DNA of 23,890 bases from Pseudomonadota bacterium (GCA_026400695.1 JAPLON010000095.1:1-23890); one strand, 5' to 3'; numbered from the stretch's first letter, positions 1 to 7,787 are shown. Numbers and translations are program-made. The notes: generated by a model not told the origin, from the letters alone.

Positions 1-102
1 ACCAACTAAATCAGCTGCTGTTCTGGCAGGAGTTCCTGCAACAAAATATTCTAACAGTCTTAACTGCTCTGAACGTGACAGCTTGCAATGCTTTACATAC
101 AT
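1..102 (-). mobile_element. IS1595-family transposase, N-terminal part, cut by window edge
   Basis: Reading leftwards from an ATG at 102-100, 34 codons stay open to base 1. They include KLSRSEQLRLLEYFVAGTPA and then RTAADLVG. A short Lys/Ser/Arg-rich start, 'LLEYFVAGTPARTAADLVG' and the expected helix-turn-helix match the N-terminus of IS1595-family (ISSod11-like) transposases, which begin with this DNA-binding segment before a zinc-ribbon and a DDE-type catalytic domain. The catalytic part lies outside the window. The frame is closed upstream by a stop at 114-112, so ATG 102 is the likely start. Bases 111-131 form an imperfect palindrome (CCTAACTT ... AAGTCAGG) that may belong to the terminal inverted repeat. 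Family recognition is from memory of the motif; whether the element is intact cannot be seen here. Confidence 0.72.
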
Positions 103-130
103 TCTTACATCCTAACTTCTTAAAAGTCAG

Positions 131-1336
131 GTGTCAGCTCCTTATTTTTTTAGTGCTAGTGGAGTTTTTGGATCAGCTGCTGCGCCACCATCAACAGTTG
201 CTTCAAGCTCAGCGATAGATGCACCATCCAGTGTCCATCGTAATACATATGGGCTTACACAAGCACAGCAGGATGTATATACAGGCGCAATGAGAAATTA
301 TATGTTACGTCTCAATCAAACGTGCAGATACACCAAGCCAGAGGAAATGTCCTTAAGTCTGCCAAGAGCATTTTTTGAATTAGCCCCAATGCCTTCTTTG
401 CCAAGCTATAAAGCTGTCGTTTTCATTAAAGCAGGATCATCTTTTTCTAGAGCTTTAGATTCATTACTAACACTACCAGCTGCAGATAGACACATTATCG
501 ATTGTACGTTAGCAAGCGATTTTACTAGACTACAAGGAGTTAGAGCTGTTTTGGGCGATGACATAATGTTTGATAAAGTTTGTAATATGCTAAGTGGAAG
601 CCAAACTGGGGAGTTTAACGAAAGAACGGAAATAACTCATTTTATTTCTAAATCACTTTATATGAGTAATTTTTTTACTGATGGTGGAAAATTTGTTACT
701 GGGGCATCGTGTTATCTAAAGCAACTTGATGATCATTCATGCTTTAGATTTGATGGCAAAGGTCATTTTAAAAATATTGCGGCGTTAGCAAGAGTAGTTG
801 AACGCAAAACTGTGTATTATGCTAAGCATAGTGAGTCAACTATGCAAGGACTAAATGTTCTTTTGATAGATGGTGAAAGTTGCGTATTTTTTGAAGAAGG
901 TCAAGGATTAACAGCATTAACGGATGCCGCTAAATTAGTAGTGGATGGGTTAAATGAAGACTTGAATGCCCAAGAAATCAAAGGGATGTCTCCAGCATCC
1001 GTAGTCGAAGCCTTTAACTCTATAAAGTACAGAGATAGAGACACTGCAGCAGCACAAATACTTGCGGAGGCAACTTATCAAACTCCAAATTTCACTAAAG
1101 TATTTGCATGTGCAACAACCATTAAAACAAAAGATGAAGCTAAAATTAAAGTTTCAGCTTTTCTAAAAGCTCTCCAAGCAAAAGGAGGAACCGATTGGTT
1201 AAAAATTCATGGAGCTCTTAAGGGAATGCCGTTGATAGCGCAGAGCCACTTTTTAGAAGGTATAGATCCAGCATTGCCAACGGATACTATACTTTCTGCC
1301 ATTACAGAAAAAATCAAAGCAGAATCAAAGCGGTAG
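131..1336 (+). CDS. Unrecognised 401-residue protein, possibly cysteine-transferase/hydrolase-like
   Basis: A long open frame with normal codon use for the window; I do not recognise the family securely. The first 40 residues are Ser/Ala/Pro-rich and low in complexity, with no hydrophobic signal peptide. The core has a Cys in 'HIIDCTLASDF' (C125), a 'GASCYLKQLDDHS' segment (about 191-203) and 'QGLNVLLIDGESCVFFEEGQG' features (about 239-259). The order Cys, Cys-Tyr-x-Lys, then Gly-x-Asn-Val faintly recalls transglutaminase-like proteins of the Bacillus Tgl type; this is a weak inference. The only in-frame start after the stop at 113-115 is GTG 131, which lacks a clear Shine-Dalgarno and lies at the edge of the neighbouring IS1595-type element. 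The native 5' end may therefore have been lost or replaced. An internal start such as M54 is also possible. A strong terminator follows. Confidence 0.7.
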   Translation: MSAPYFFSASGVFGSAAAPPSTVASSSAIDAPSSVHRNTYGLTQAQQDVYTGAMRNYMLRLNQTCRYTKPEEMSLSLPRAFFELAPMPSLPSYKAVVFIKAGSSFSRALDSLLTLPAADRHIIDCTLASDFTRLQGVRAVLGDDIMFDKVCNMLSGSQTGEFNERTEITHFISKSLYMSNFFTDGGKFVTGASCYLKQLDDHSCFRFDGKGHFKNIAALARVVERKTVYYAKHSESTMQGLNVLLIDGESCVFFEEGQGLTALTDAAKLVVDGLNEDLNAQEIKGMSPASVVEAFNSIKYRDRDTAAAQILAEATYQTPNFTKVFACATTIKTKDEAKIKVSAFLKALQAKGGTDWLKIHGALKGMPLIAQSHFLEGIDPALPTDTILSAITEKIKAESKR

Positions 1337-1355
1337 TCGTAATTTTTAATGTCTA

Positions 1356-1389
1356 AACAGCCCTTAAGCCAAGGGTTGTTTATTTTTTT
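1356..1389 (+). terminator. Intrinsic terminator after the 131-1336 gene
   Basis: AACAGCCCTT at 1356-1365 pairs with AAGGGTTGTT at 1371-1380 (10 bp with one G-T pair) around the loop AAGCC. It is followed by TATTTTTTT. It overlaps the stop codon of the convergent rsmI gene. Read on the minus strand the hairpin is followed only by TTTAGA, so it should work mainly for the plus-strand gene. Confidence 0.75.
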
Positions 1390-2197
1390 GCGCTAAAGCT
1401 AAATTATAAGCCTGCTTTTTAGTGATTCCGTGAATTTCACTAATCATGGATGCAACATCTTTTAGTGAGTTTGTTTTTAACAGCTCTGCTATTTGGGCAG
1501 AAATAGCATCAACAGCTATTTCTTCTTCTTTTGGTGGGCTTAAAACAATAACTATTTCACCACGAATTGCATCACGCACTGTAAGCGATTCGCAAACTTC
1601 ACTAAAGGTGCCAAATATAGATTCCTCATAAATCTTAGAAATTTCTCGCACCACCACCACTAGGCGGTTATTAAAAATCTCTGCCATGGATTCTAGAGTT
1701 TTAATTATCCTTCTGGCTGATTCATAGAAAATTAAAGTTGCTGGAACTGTTTTTATATTTTTTGCCATTTTACTTTCATAAAAACCAGCAAAGAAAAATT
1801 GATTTGTTGGCATGCCTGATAAACACAAAGCAGATATTGCTGCACATGGTCCAGGCAAAGATGTAAAAAATAATCCACGAACATGTAGTTCACGAATTAG
1901 TTTATACCCAGGGTCTGATATAAGCGGCATACCTGCATCGCTTACTAAACATATGCTTTGTCCTTTGGTAATTTTTTCTAAAATTTGTTCACGCGCCTTT
2001 GGTGCATTATGTTCGTGGTATGTAAATAAAGGTTTTTTAATGCTGTAGTTTTGTAAAAGCTGTCCTGTAACTCTTGTGTCTTCACAATAAATAACGTCAC
2101 AACTTTTTAAATAATCAATTGCTCTTAAAGTAATATCTTTAAGGTTGCCAATTGGTGTTGGCACAATATACAAACCTGGTTTTAGCTCAACATCCAT
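1364..2197 (-). CDS. rsmI: 16S rRNA (cytidine-1402)-2'-O-methyltransferase RsmI
   Basis: RsmI methylates the 2'-hydroxyl of C1402 in the 16S rRNA P site using S-adenosylmethionine. The N-terminus has the family signature 'LYIVPTPIGNLKDITLRA', then 'VIYCEDTRVTGQLL' and 'YHEHNA'. 'CLVSDAGMPLISDPGYKLI' and 'SLPGPCAAISALCLSG' follow; these are the hallmark motifs of the tetrapyrrole-methylase-like fold. The C-terminal basic region ('SEIHGITKKQAYNLAL') matches the usual RsmI tail. Length (277 residues) is normal. I chose ATG 2197; a TTG nine bases upstream gives three more residues but the family starts close to the PTPIGNL motif. The start overlaps the DUF1467 gene end by 16 bases, suggesting translational coupling. 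It is the last gene of the minus-strand group starting at glmU. Confidence 0.93.
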   Translation of the reverse strand: MDVELKPGLYIVPTPIGNLKDITLRAIDYLKSCDVIYCEDTRVTGQLLQNYSIKKPLFTYHEHNAPKAREQILEKITKGQSICLVSDAGMPLISDPGYKLIRELHVRGLFFTSLPGPCAAISALCLSGMPTNQFFFAGFYESKMAKNIKTVPATLIFYESARRIIKTLESMAEIFNNRLVVVVREISKIYEESIFGTFSEVCESLTVRDAIRGEIVIVLSPPKEEEIAVDAISAQIAELLKTNSLKDVASMISEIHGITKKQAYNLALAQKNKQPLA

Positions 2198-2418
2198 TGC
2201 AAACAATCAAAGCGAATCAATAAATCTAATATCACATATATAACACAAGTTATTTTGCTTACCTGGTAAAATCTTTCACGAAAGCAAAATTTCTTTGGAG
2301 CGCTTTTGGGAGTACCCGCCATTGGGGCTGTATCTGTTTCAAAACCTCGTGACATTATCATGAAGAATACTAGCCACCAAACACAGCAAAAAACTACAAT
2401 GCCAGATACTATACCCAC
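2182..2418 (-). CDS. DUF1467-family small membrane protein
   Basis: A 78-residue protein with an N-terminal hydrophobic segment (about 3-22, containing 'CVWWLVFFMIM'). A short polar link containing 'GTPKSAPKKFCFRERF' follows, then a second hydrophobic segment (about 54-67). The pattern WWLVxF - G - (A)GTPxSAPxxxxxxxK - TM is that of DUF1467, small two-TM proteins of unknown function confined mostly to alphaproteobacteria. The only in-frame start is GTG 2418, with GAAAG nine bases upstream. The G of this GTG is also the last base of the TAG that ends the decayed protease fragment upstream (TAGTG), so expression may rely on re-initiation. The 3' end overlaps rsmI. Confidence 0.75.
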   Translation of the reverse strand: MGIVSGIVVFCCVWWLVFFMIMSRGFETDTAPMAGTPKSAPKKFCFRERFYQVSKITCVIYVILDLLIRFDCLQWMLS

Positions 2419-2522
2419 TAGCTTATGCTTTCATTGCTAAGTCTATCGATCATTCTTAAATAACGCTTATCAAGCGCAAAATGTTTTTTGTCTGTTATGT
2501 TAGCAGATGGCTGCATATTTAG
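2418..2522 (-). pseudogene. Copy of the 3' end of the trypsin-like gene at 3705-4763
   Basis: These 35 codons (34 residues plus TAG) encode a peptide starting LNMQPSANITDKK and ending SNESIS. It matches the last 34 residues of the intact protease (LNMQPTANTTDKK ... SNGEIS) at 28 of 34 positions. By my count the bases match at 88 of 105, including unbroken runs of 29 and 22. There is no start codon in a useful place and an in-frame TAA lies about 50 bases further upstream (near 2571), so this is a remnant. It has the same orientation as the intact copy, and the S41 protease gene lies between the two. Confidence 0.88.
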
Positions 2523-2587
2523 GTGGGCCTTTTTACAGTCTTTAATATCAAATTCTAGCGGGTTTTAGTCATATATTTTATTGCCTT

Positions 2588-3634
2588 CTAATTGATGTGA
2601 CATCCTGCTTGATTGAGTAACCACTGTAGTGCTTGTTTTAAAGAATTATCTTCCTGCCCTTTTTCATCAAAGGTAACTTCATCAGGAATGACACCGTTTT
2701 CGTAAATATTTTGGCTTCGATCCGCAAAAACAGCTACCGTTAAAACCAACACTGCACCATCCTTTAAGGGAAAGTCTTGATTCGCGGTTGAAAGCCCTGC
2801 CGTTTTTTGTCCAAAAAAACGTGTATGCGGTCTATTTTTAAAAGAGATGGCGACCGCTTCTCCTGAACTCGTTGTATCCGGACCAATTAAAACAGCAACA
2901 GGAGGACAATCGGGCATTGTGCGTAATGCTCCATGAGGCAAACTCAAACTAATTGCTTCTCCAATAATGAAATCGCCATTTTTGTAAGACCAATTAAGTC
3001 CTTTGCCCTCAGAATCAACAAAGAAACCTAATGTACCTTCACCTACAAGAGGCCCAATGCCTGCTAGCATTGGCCACATGTTTCCTCCTGTGTTTTGCCT
3101 TAAATCAATGATCCAGCCACAAGGATTATGTTGAGCTAAGCTTTTAATCAGAGTATTGACGTGGGCTGCATATTTAAGAGTTTCTAGCTCTTGTCCAGTA
3201 AAAGTCGGAAGTAAAATGTATCCGATTTTATTAGGAAGCATCTCGCCTTTGGTACGATCAAATAAGAATTGAACTTCCTTCTTTTTTTCAACTGTTTTTT
3301 CCTTGGTTAAGGGTTCTTCCAAATAACTGTGACCATCTTTTAGCTGAGCCAAAATAAAATTAATGGCTGGATAGGTATCAGATGTTTTTTGAGCATGAGC
3401 TGCAAGTTGAAAAGCTTCGCTCTCAACCTTTTTCCAATCAACGTTCTTGCTCCTCAAAGAATTAGATTTGATAATATTCAAGACCTCTCGTAAATAAATC
3501 TCAGCTTCTTTAGAAAATGAGCTCGTTTTTGGTGTAAACAATTTTTGTAGGCTATTGTCTTCTTGGATCCTTTCACATGATGCAAAGAAAAAGGCAGCTA
3601 CAATCAAGGTAAAGGTTGAGAACTTAACCATCAT
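2588..3634 (-). CDS. S41-family (tail-specific type) serine protease, putative lipoprotein
   Basis: S41 enzymes are Ser/Lys proteases of the periplasm or outer surface that cleave unfolded chains or C-terminal tails. Here residues 1-20 form a signal peptide ending FFFASC, a plausible though imperfect lipobox with C20 as the lipidated residue. Residues 87-106 contain the 'LKDGHSY' motif typical of the region before the catalytic core. 'IGYILLPTF' (137-145) and 'GWIIDLRQNTGGN' (173-185) are core S41 motifs. 'GPDTTSSGEA' (251-260) carries the nucleophile (S256 or S257) and 'FGQKTAG' (274-280) the candidate Lys K277. There is no recognisable PDZ domain, unlike CtpA/Prc, and at 348 residues it is compact. 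It starts with ATGATG 70 bases after the trypsin-like gene on the same strand and lies between that gene and a repeated copy of its 3' end. Confidence 0.87.
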   Translation of the reverse strand: MMVKFSTFTLIVAAFFFASCERIQEDNSLQKLFTPKTSSFSKEAEIYLREVLNIIKSNSLRSKNVDWKKVESEAFQLAAHAQKTSDTYPAINFILAQLKDGHSYLEEPLTKEKTVEKKKEVQFLFDRTKGEMLPNKIGYILLPTFTGQELETLKYAAHVNTLIKSLAQHNPCGWIIDLRQNTGGNMWPMLAGIGPLVGEGTLGFFVDSEGKGLNWSYKNGDFIIGEAISLSLPHGALRTMPDCPPVAVLIGPDTTSSGEAVAISFKNRPHTRFFGQKTAGLSTANQDFPLKDGAVLVLTVAVFADRSQNIYENGVIPDEVTFDEKGQEDNSLKQALQWLLNQAGCHIN

Positions 3635-3704
3635 TTATCCAAATTTTAATCTCGAGCTGATTATATACCAAAGATACCACAACGCAATGAAAATGCAGGT
3701 GTAT

Positions 3705-4763
3705 TTAACTGATTTCTCCGTTACTAAGTCCATCGATCATTCTTAAATAACGCCTATCAAGCGCAAAATGTTTTTTGTCTGTTGTATTAGCAGTTGGTTG
3801 CATGTTTAAGCGAAATGGGGTGGTAATGATAGTTTGTACGTTGTAAGCATCATTTGGGTTCTTGGAAAGGTCTTCTAATTTTTTATAAATAAGCAAATTT
3901 TCTTCACCAATTGATGCATACCCCATAACTAATCCAAAAAATCTTAACGAAGTTTTACCATTAATAGTAGTTTCAACATATACAGGAGCACCACTTGTAC
4001 CGGGTAAGGCAAGGCCATATGGTCGTTTATGCTTTAGCCAACTCTTTATGGCAAAATAGCGTCGTTGCGTACTTTCTGGGTCATTAATATTTGGTTTTTT
4101 TGGCACAACATTAGATGGTTCAAAAAATATGGAACCTAGCATAACGGTGCGCAGGTTAGCTAATGGGTCTTCGTCTTTGTTAGGAAAAAACAAACTCCAC
4201 TCAAAAAGATAAAATCCTCGCTTAATTTGTTGACGTGGTACATCTGCGTTGCCCCAGGTTTGTACTAGCATTGGTACATCAGTTTCTAAAGCAATTTCAT
4301 TTGCAATGGGAACTGGGGTAATGCTTTCAACTTCTTCTGAAAGCTTTAACAAGGCAATGTCGTATTTATGTTGATCTCCGACTTCAAAACGAACATAACG
4401 GCTGTCCAGCAAAACTTTCTCAACCTTATAAGTTACGTGCGTGTTAGGGGTAATGCTAAAAGTTACAGAGAGTTTCTTAGGTGTTACTAAAACATAATTG
4501 CCAAGATCTTTTATGGGGTACTTTGCATTAAGCAGCAATTGCATGCCATGGGCTGCAGTTAGCACAATATTTTTACGGACCAAAACTCCTGATTGGGTAA
4601 AGCCAATGTCATTATCTGTAATTAACGCGGCAGCTTCATGGTAAGGTGCTTCATAAACGAGTTTTTGATGTTCTTGAATAGTTCCAGATCCAACCATTGC
4701 AGTAAGTTTTATACACAATGATACAAATATAACTAGCTTAGCTTTGCAACCCACGACTCGCAC
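3705..4763 (-). CDS. Secreted trypsin-like (S1) serine protease
   Basis: An exported protease of the chymotrypsin fold. A hydrophobic stretch (about 9-21) forms the signal peptide. The triad is visible: 'IVLTAAHG' with H72, 'KYDIALLKL' with D135 and 'LPGTSGAPV' with S257. GTSGAP replaces the classical GDSGGP, as in many bacterial trypsin-like proteins. Residues after about 300 form a polar tail ending NMQPTANTTDKK...; a copy of this tail persists downstream. The start is GTG 4763 or GTG 4754; both lie inside the end of yejB (overlap 26 or 17 bases), which implies coupling to the transporter gene. A start at ATG 4697 would remove most of the signal peptide and is less likely. Substrate unknown. 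Confidence 0.85.
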   Translation of the reverse strand: MRVVGCKAKLVIFVSLCIKLTAMVGSGTIQEHQKLVYEAPYHEAAALITDNDIGFTQSGVLVRKNIVLTAAHGMQLLLNAKYPIKDLGNYVLVTPKKLSVTFSITPNTHVTYKVEKVLLDSRYVRFEVGDQHKYDIALLKLSEEVESITPVPIANEIALETDVPMLVQTWGNADVPRQQIKRGFYLFEWSLFFPNKDEDPLANLRTVMLGSIFFEPSNVVPKKPNINDPESTQRRYFAIKSWLKHKRPYGLALPGTSGAPVYVETTINGKTSLRFFGLVMGYASIGEENLLIYKKLEDLSKNPNDAYNVQTIITTPFRLNMQPTANTTDKKHFALDRRYLRMIDGLSNGEIS

Positions 4764-5838
4764 TCAAATCAATCCTACGATCTACTATCATATACATGAT
4801 ATCACCTACTAAGTGTAAAAACATACCCAACAAAGTAAACATATACAAGCAACCAAACATTACAGGATAATCACGGCTTAATGCCGCTTCAAAGCTTAAT
4901 AATCCTAGGCCATCAAGCGAAAAAAGCACTTCAATCAATAGGCTAGATGTAAACAAAATATGCACAAATGCCGCTGGAAACCCAGCGATAACAATTAACA
5001 TTGCATTGCGAAAAATATGACCATAAAGAATTTTATTTTCTTCCAATCCCTTTGCCCGTGCTGTGGTAACATATTGCTTATTAATTTCTTCTAAAAATGA
5101 ATTTTTAGTAAGCAATGTAAGCTTGGCAAATCCGGAAATTACCATAGCTAACAGGGGTAGGAAAAGATGCCATAAATAGTCTGTAATTTTATCAAAAAAA
5201 CCTAAGAGTTCCCAACCATCGGAAAACAGCCCTCGTAATGGAAATATTTGAAAAAAGCTACCGCCCGCAAAAAATATAATTAAGAACAATGCAAACAAAA
5301 AGCTAGGTACTGCATATGCCACAACTACTATGGCACTGGTGACAATATCGAAACGGCTGCCATCACTTACTGCTTTACGAATTCCAAGCGGAATGGAGAT
5401 TAGATAAACAAATAAAGTTGTCCATAAACCAAGCGAAATAGAAACTGGTAATTTCGACTTAATTACTTCAATAACAGATTTTTCGCGAAAATAGCTTTTA
5501 CCAAAATCAAAACGAGCATAATTTTTTATCATTAATAAAAAACGTTCGTGGTATGGTTTGTCAAAACCAAATTGTTTTTCCAGCTGTTTAATAAATTCTG
5601 GGTCAACTCCTTGGGCGCCACGGTATGAACTCTCCATACCAAAAGTTTGTTCGCGTAATGTTTGATCACCACCGCCACCTAGACGTGCGTCTACATCACT
5701 AGCATCACCACGCATTTTGCTAATTATTTGCTGAATTGGACCACCTGGTGCAGCCTGAATAATAATGAAATTCAGCAACATAATGCCAAGCACTGTGGGA
5801 ATAACTAGTAATAATCTACGGGCAATATATTCAAGCAT
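4738..5838 (-). CDS. yejB: Microcin C-type peptide ABC transporter permease YejB
   Basis: YejB is one of the two inner-membrane permeases of the YejABEF importer for oligopeptides and peptide antibiotics such as microcin C. The N-terminus 'YIARRLLLVIPTVLGIM' is the first membrane helix. A charged Gly-rich insert follows (about 45-85, with 'RLGGGGDQTL') that is typical of YejB rather than DppB/OppB. 'LEKQFGFDKPYHERF' and 'RFDFGKSYF' come next. The ATPase-contacting loop is 'YVTTARAKGLEENKILYGHI' (about 256-275). The C-terminus 'DIMYMIVDRRIDL' is the usual family end. I chose ATG 5838; the upstream TTG has no room for a ribosome site, whereas AAAGG lies 12 bases before the ATG. It follows glmU by 24 bases and overlaps the protease gene. 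Its partners yejE and yejA are elsewhere in the window. Confidence 0.94.
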   Translation of the reverse strand: MLEYIARRLLLVIPTVLGIMLLNFIIIQAAPGGPIQQIISKMRGDASDVDARLGGGGDQTLREQTFGMESSYRGAQGVDPEFIKQLEKQFGFDKPYHERFLLMIKNYARFDFGKSYFREKSVIEVIKSKLPVSISLGLWTTLFVYLISIPLGIRKAVSDGSRFDIVTSAIVVVAYAVPSFLFALFLIIFFAGGSFFQIFPLRGLFSDGWELLGFFDKITDYLWHLFLPLLAMVISGFAKLTLLTKNSFLEEINKQYVTTARAKGLEENKILYGHIFRNAMLIVIAGFPAAFVHILFTSSLLIEVLFSLDGLGLLSFEAALSRDYPVMFGCLYMFTLLGMFLHLVGDIMYMIVDRRIDLSASRGLQS

Positions 5839-5862
5839 TTTAATGATCAACCTTTATTTGCA

Positions 5863-7176
5863 CTAGGATAATTTTTTTGCATATCTGGTGCGAAATGACA
5901 TAGCCCATCCGTTTTTTTCATGCTGCTGAGTTCTAGAAATGGCCAAACTATCTTGGGCAACATCTTCGGTAATTACGCTACCAGCAGCAATATATGCGCC
6001 ATCACCAACGTAAACAGGAGCTAGTAGAGTTGTATTTGCTCCAACCATAACCCCATTACCTATTTGAGTTTTGAATTTTTCAAAGCCATTGTAATTACAA
6101 GTAATTGTACCAGCGCCAATATTGGTTTTTTCACCAACAGATGCATCACCTATATAACTTAAATGTTTAATTTTTGACTTCTTTCCAATAACTGAATTCT
6201 TAACTTCAACAAAATTACCAATCGATGCTTTTTCTTGTATTTCAGCATCTCCACGTAAATGCGCGAATGGACCAACGGTCGCTTCCGTGCGAATTAAGCA
6301 ATCACTAAGATAAGAGTATCCAAAAATACTAGCATATGGCGCGATGCGTACATTTTTCCCAATATAAACATTCGGCTCAATATAAGCGCCTGCAGCTATT
6401 TCAGCGTCATAGTTAACATAAGTTGTTTCAGGTAAAATGAAGCGCACACCATTTAACATATGATTTTTTTTAATGCGCTCCTGCATAATTTTTTCCGCCT
6501 GGGTTAATTCGACAATTGTATTAACACCGAAAAAATTTTCTTCTTTAACGTAAATTAGGTCAGTACTGTAATCATTGGAAACAGCCAGAGCCACTAAGTC
6601 GGTGGCGTAAATTTCACCTGATTCTTGGTTTGGTCCTAATTTTGGCAAAAGTGTTTGTAATAATTTTGTACTAAAAACATAGGCACCTGCATTAGCAATT
6701 TTATTTGATTTAGCATTTTCGTTATGTTTGGTTTCAATAACAGATACAGGGTTTCCTTTGGCATTAAGCTCAATACGGCCATAGGGTTTACTCAAATCTT
6801 CAATTTCCATTGCAGCTATTGTTAAATCTGCTTTTGAATCAATCAAATTTTTAAGATCTAACGGATTTAAAAGAGGGGTGTCAGCACAAATTAGCAAGAC
6901 CTGATCTATATTATTTTTAACTTTGCTAAAGGCTATCTGTAGAGCATCCCCAGTACCTTTAGGAGATTGTTGTACAACAATATCAACCTTATTTATATGA
7001 TTATCAAATTCTAATGATGGTGAAGTTACCATAATAATTTGTTCAAAATTAATACTATCGGTGGCATCTATAGCCCACTGCAGCATTGGCTTTCCAGATA
7101 TTGTGTGTAGCACCTTTGGTATATGGCTTTTCATACGGGTGCCGTTACCAGCTGCTAAAATAATTACTGCCTTCAT
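5863..7176 (-). CDS. glmU: Bifunctional UDP-GlcNAc pyrophosphorylase / GlcN-1-P acetyltransferase GlmU
   Basis: GlmU acetylates glucosamine-1-phosphate and then joins it to UTP, giving UDP-GlcNAc for peptidoglycan and lipid A. The N-terminal nucleotidyltransferase starts 'AVIILAAGNGTRMKSHIPK' and has 'QQSPKGTGDALQ' and 'CADTPLL'. The C-terminal left-handed beta helix begins near 'VRFILPETTYV' and includes 'GPFAHLRGDAEI', 'GNFVEVKNSVIG', 'KHLSYIGDASVG', 'NIGAGTITCNYNGF' and 'VMVGANTTLLAPV', the acetyl-CoA and active-site hairpins. I placed the start at ATG 7176 because the family begins just before AVxLAAGxGTRM; an ATG 33 bases upstream would add 11 residues. From ATG 7176 it has 437 residues, slightly short of E. 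coli GlmU. It heads the minus-strand group and is divergent from tsaB with 50 bases between. Confidence 0.96.
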   Translation of the reverse strand: MKAVIILAAGNGTRMKSHIPKVLHTISGKPMLQWAIDATDSINFEQIIMVTSPSLEFDNHINKVDIVVQQSPKGTGDALQIAFSKVKNNIDQVLLICADTPLLNPLDLKNLIDSKADLTIAAMEIEDLSKPYGRIELNAKGNPVSVIETKHNENAKSNKIANAGAYVFSTKLLQTLLPKLGPNQESGEIYATDLVALAVSNDYSTDLIYVKEENFFGVNTIVELTQAEKIMQERIKKNHMLNGVRFILPETTYVNYDAEIAAGAYIEPNVYIGKNVRIAPYASIFGYSYLSDCLIRTEATVGPFAHLRGDAEIQEKASIGNFVEVKNSVIGKKSKIKHLSYIGDASVGEKTNIGAGTITCNYNGFEKFKTQIGNGVMVGANTTLLAPVYVGDGAYIAAGSVITEDVAQDSLAISRTQQHEKNGWAMSFRTRYAKKLS

Positions 7177-7226
7177 TAATCTTTGTGCTAAAGTTTGCCT
7201 CAATACCATACCATGTGTTCGTCTTA

Positions 7227-7787
7227 ATGGCTATTATTGGCTTTTATTTATCACCCAGCTGTTGTCACTTAGCGTGGCATTATGAGGAACAATTTTTTGA
7301 GCATACTCACATGCTTGAACCGGGGCAAACCCATGCTGGAATTTTAGTATCATTAATAAATAAATTTTTGACTTTCCCCCCTGAAATTATAGCCACAACT
7401 ACAGGGCCCGGATCATTTACGAGCATTAGAATTCAATTAGCCACAGCTATTGGCTTAAAAATTGGTTATGGGGCTGAGCTTTTTTGCCCCAACACTATAG
7501 ATATTTTAGAATATGCAAGTGGTGGCGCTATACCGTGCATAGACAGCTTCAGAGGTGATTATTTTGTAAAAATTGATGATGTAGTTACTTGCAAAAATGA
7601 ACCAGAACTGCGTATTCTGGAATTTCAAGGCAAAGAGCTTTGTGGAGATTTAGGTCAGTCTCCTAAAAATTTGGCACTAAATTTGGTAAAGTATTATCTA
7701 GCTAATCCACAATTAAAGAATTTAAACAAACCTGATCCGTATTATGTTAGAACTCCAGAATATAAAACCCGAGCCAATTTTAAATGA
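7227..7787 (+). CDS. tsaB: tRNA t6A biosynthesis protein TsaB (divergent)
   Basis: TsaB is the non-catalytic partner of TsaD in making N6-threonylcarbamoyl-adenosine at tRNA position 37. The key signature is 'IIATTTGPGSFTSIRIQLAT', with the 'GQTHAGILVSLI' segment before it and the typical ending 'PYYVRTPEYK'. I chose ATG 7227, which places the normally conserved N-terminal 'xxIDTS' strand at 'IIGFYLSPSCCHLAWHYEEQ'; the Asp-Thr of DTS is replaced by Tyr-Leu. A GTG at 7185 gives 14 more residues but lies in the glmU promoter side. At 186 residues it is shorter than E. coli TsaB (231). It overlaps the next gene by 44 bases, the common tsaB-rimI pairing. Confidence 0.85.
   Translation: MAIIGFYLSPSCCHLAWHYEEQFFEHTHMLEPGQTHAGILVSLINKFLTFPPEIIATTTGPGSFTSIRIQLATAIGLKIGYGAELFCPNTIDILEYASGGAIPCIDSFRGDYFVKIDDVVTCKNEPELRILEFQGKELCGDLGQSPKNLALNLVKYYLANPQLKNLNKPDPYYVRTPEYKTRANFK

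Noticed and set aside
3555..3746. Plus-strand frame across the S41/trypsin-like junction
   Set aside because: Shadow of the minus-strand genes; no ribosome site and no recognisable protein features.
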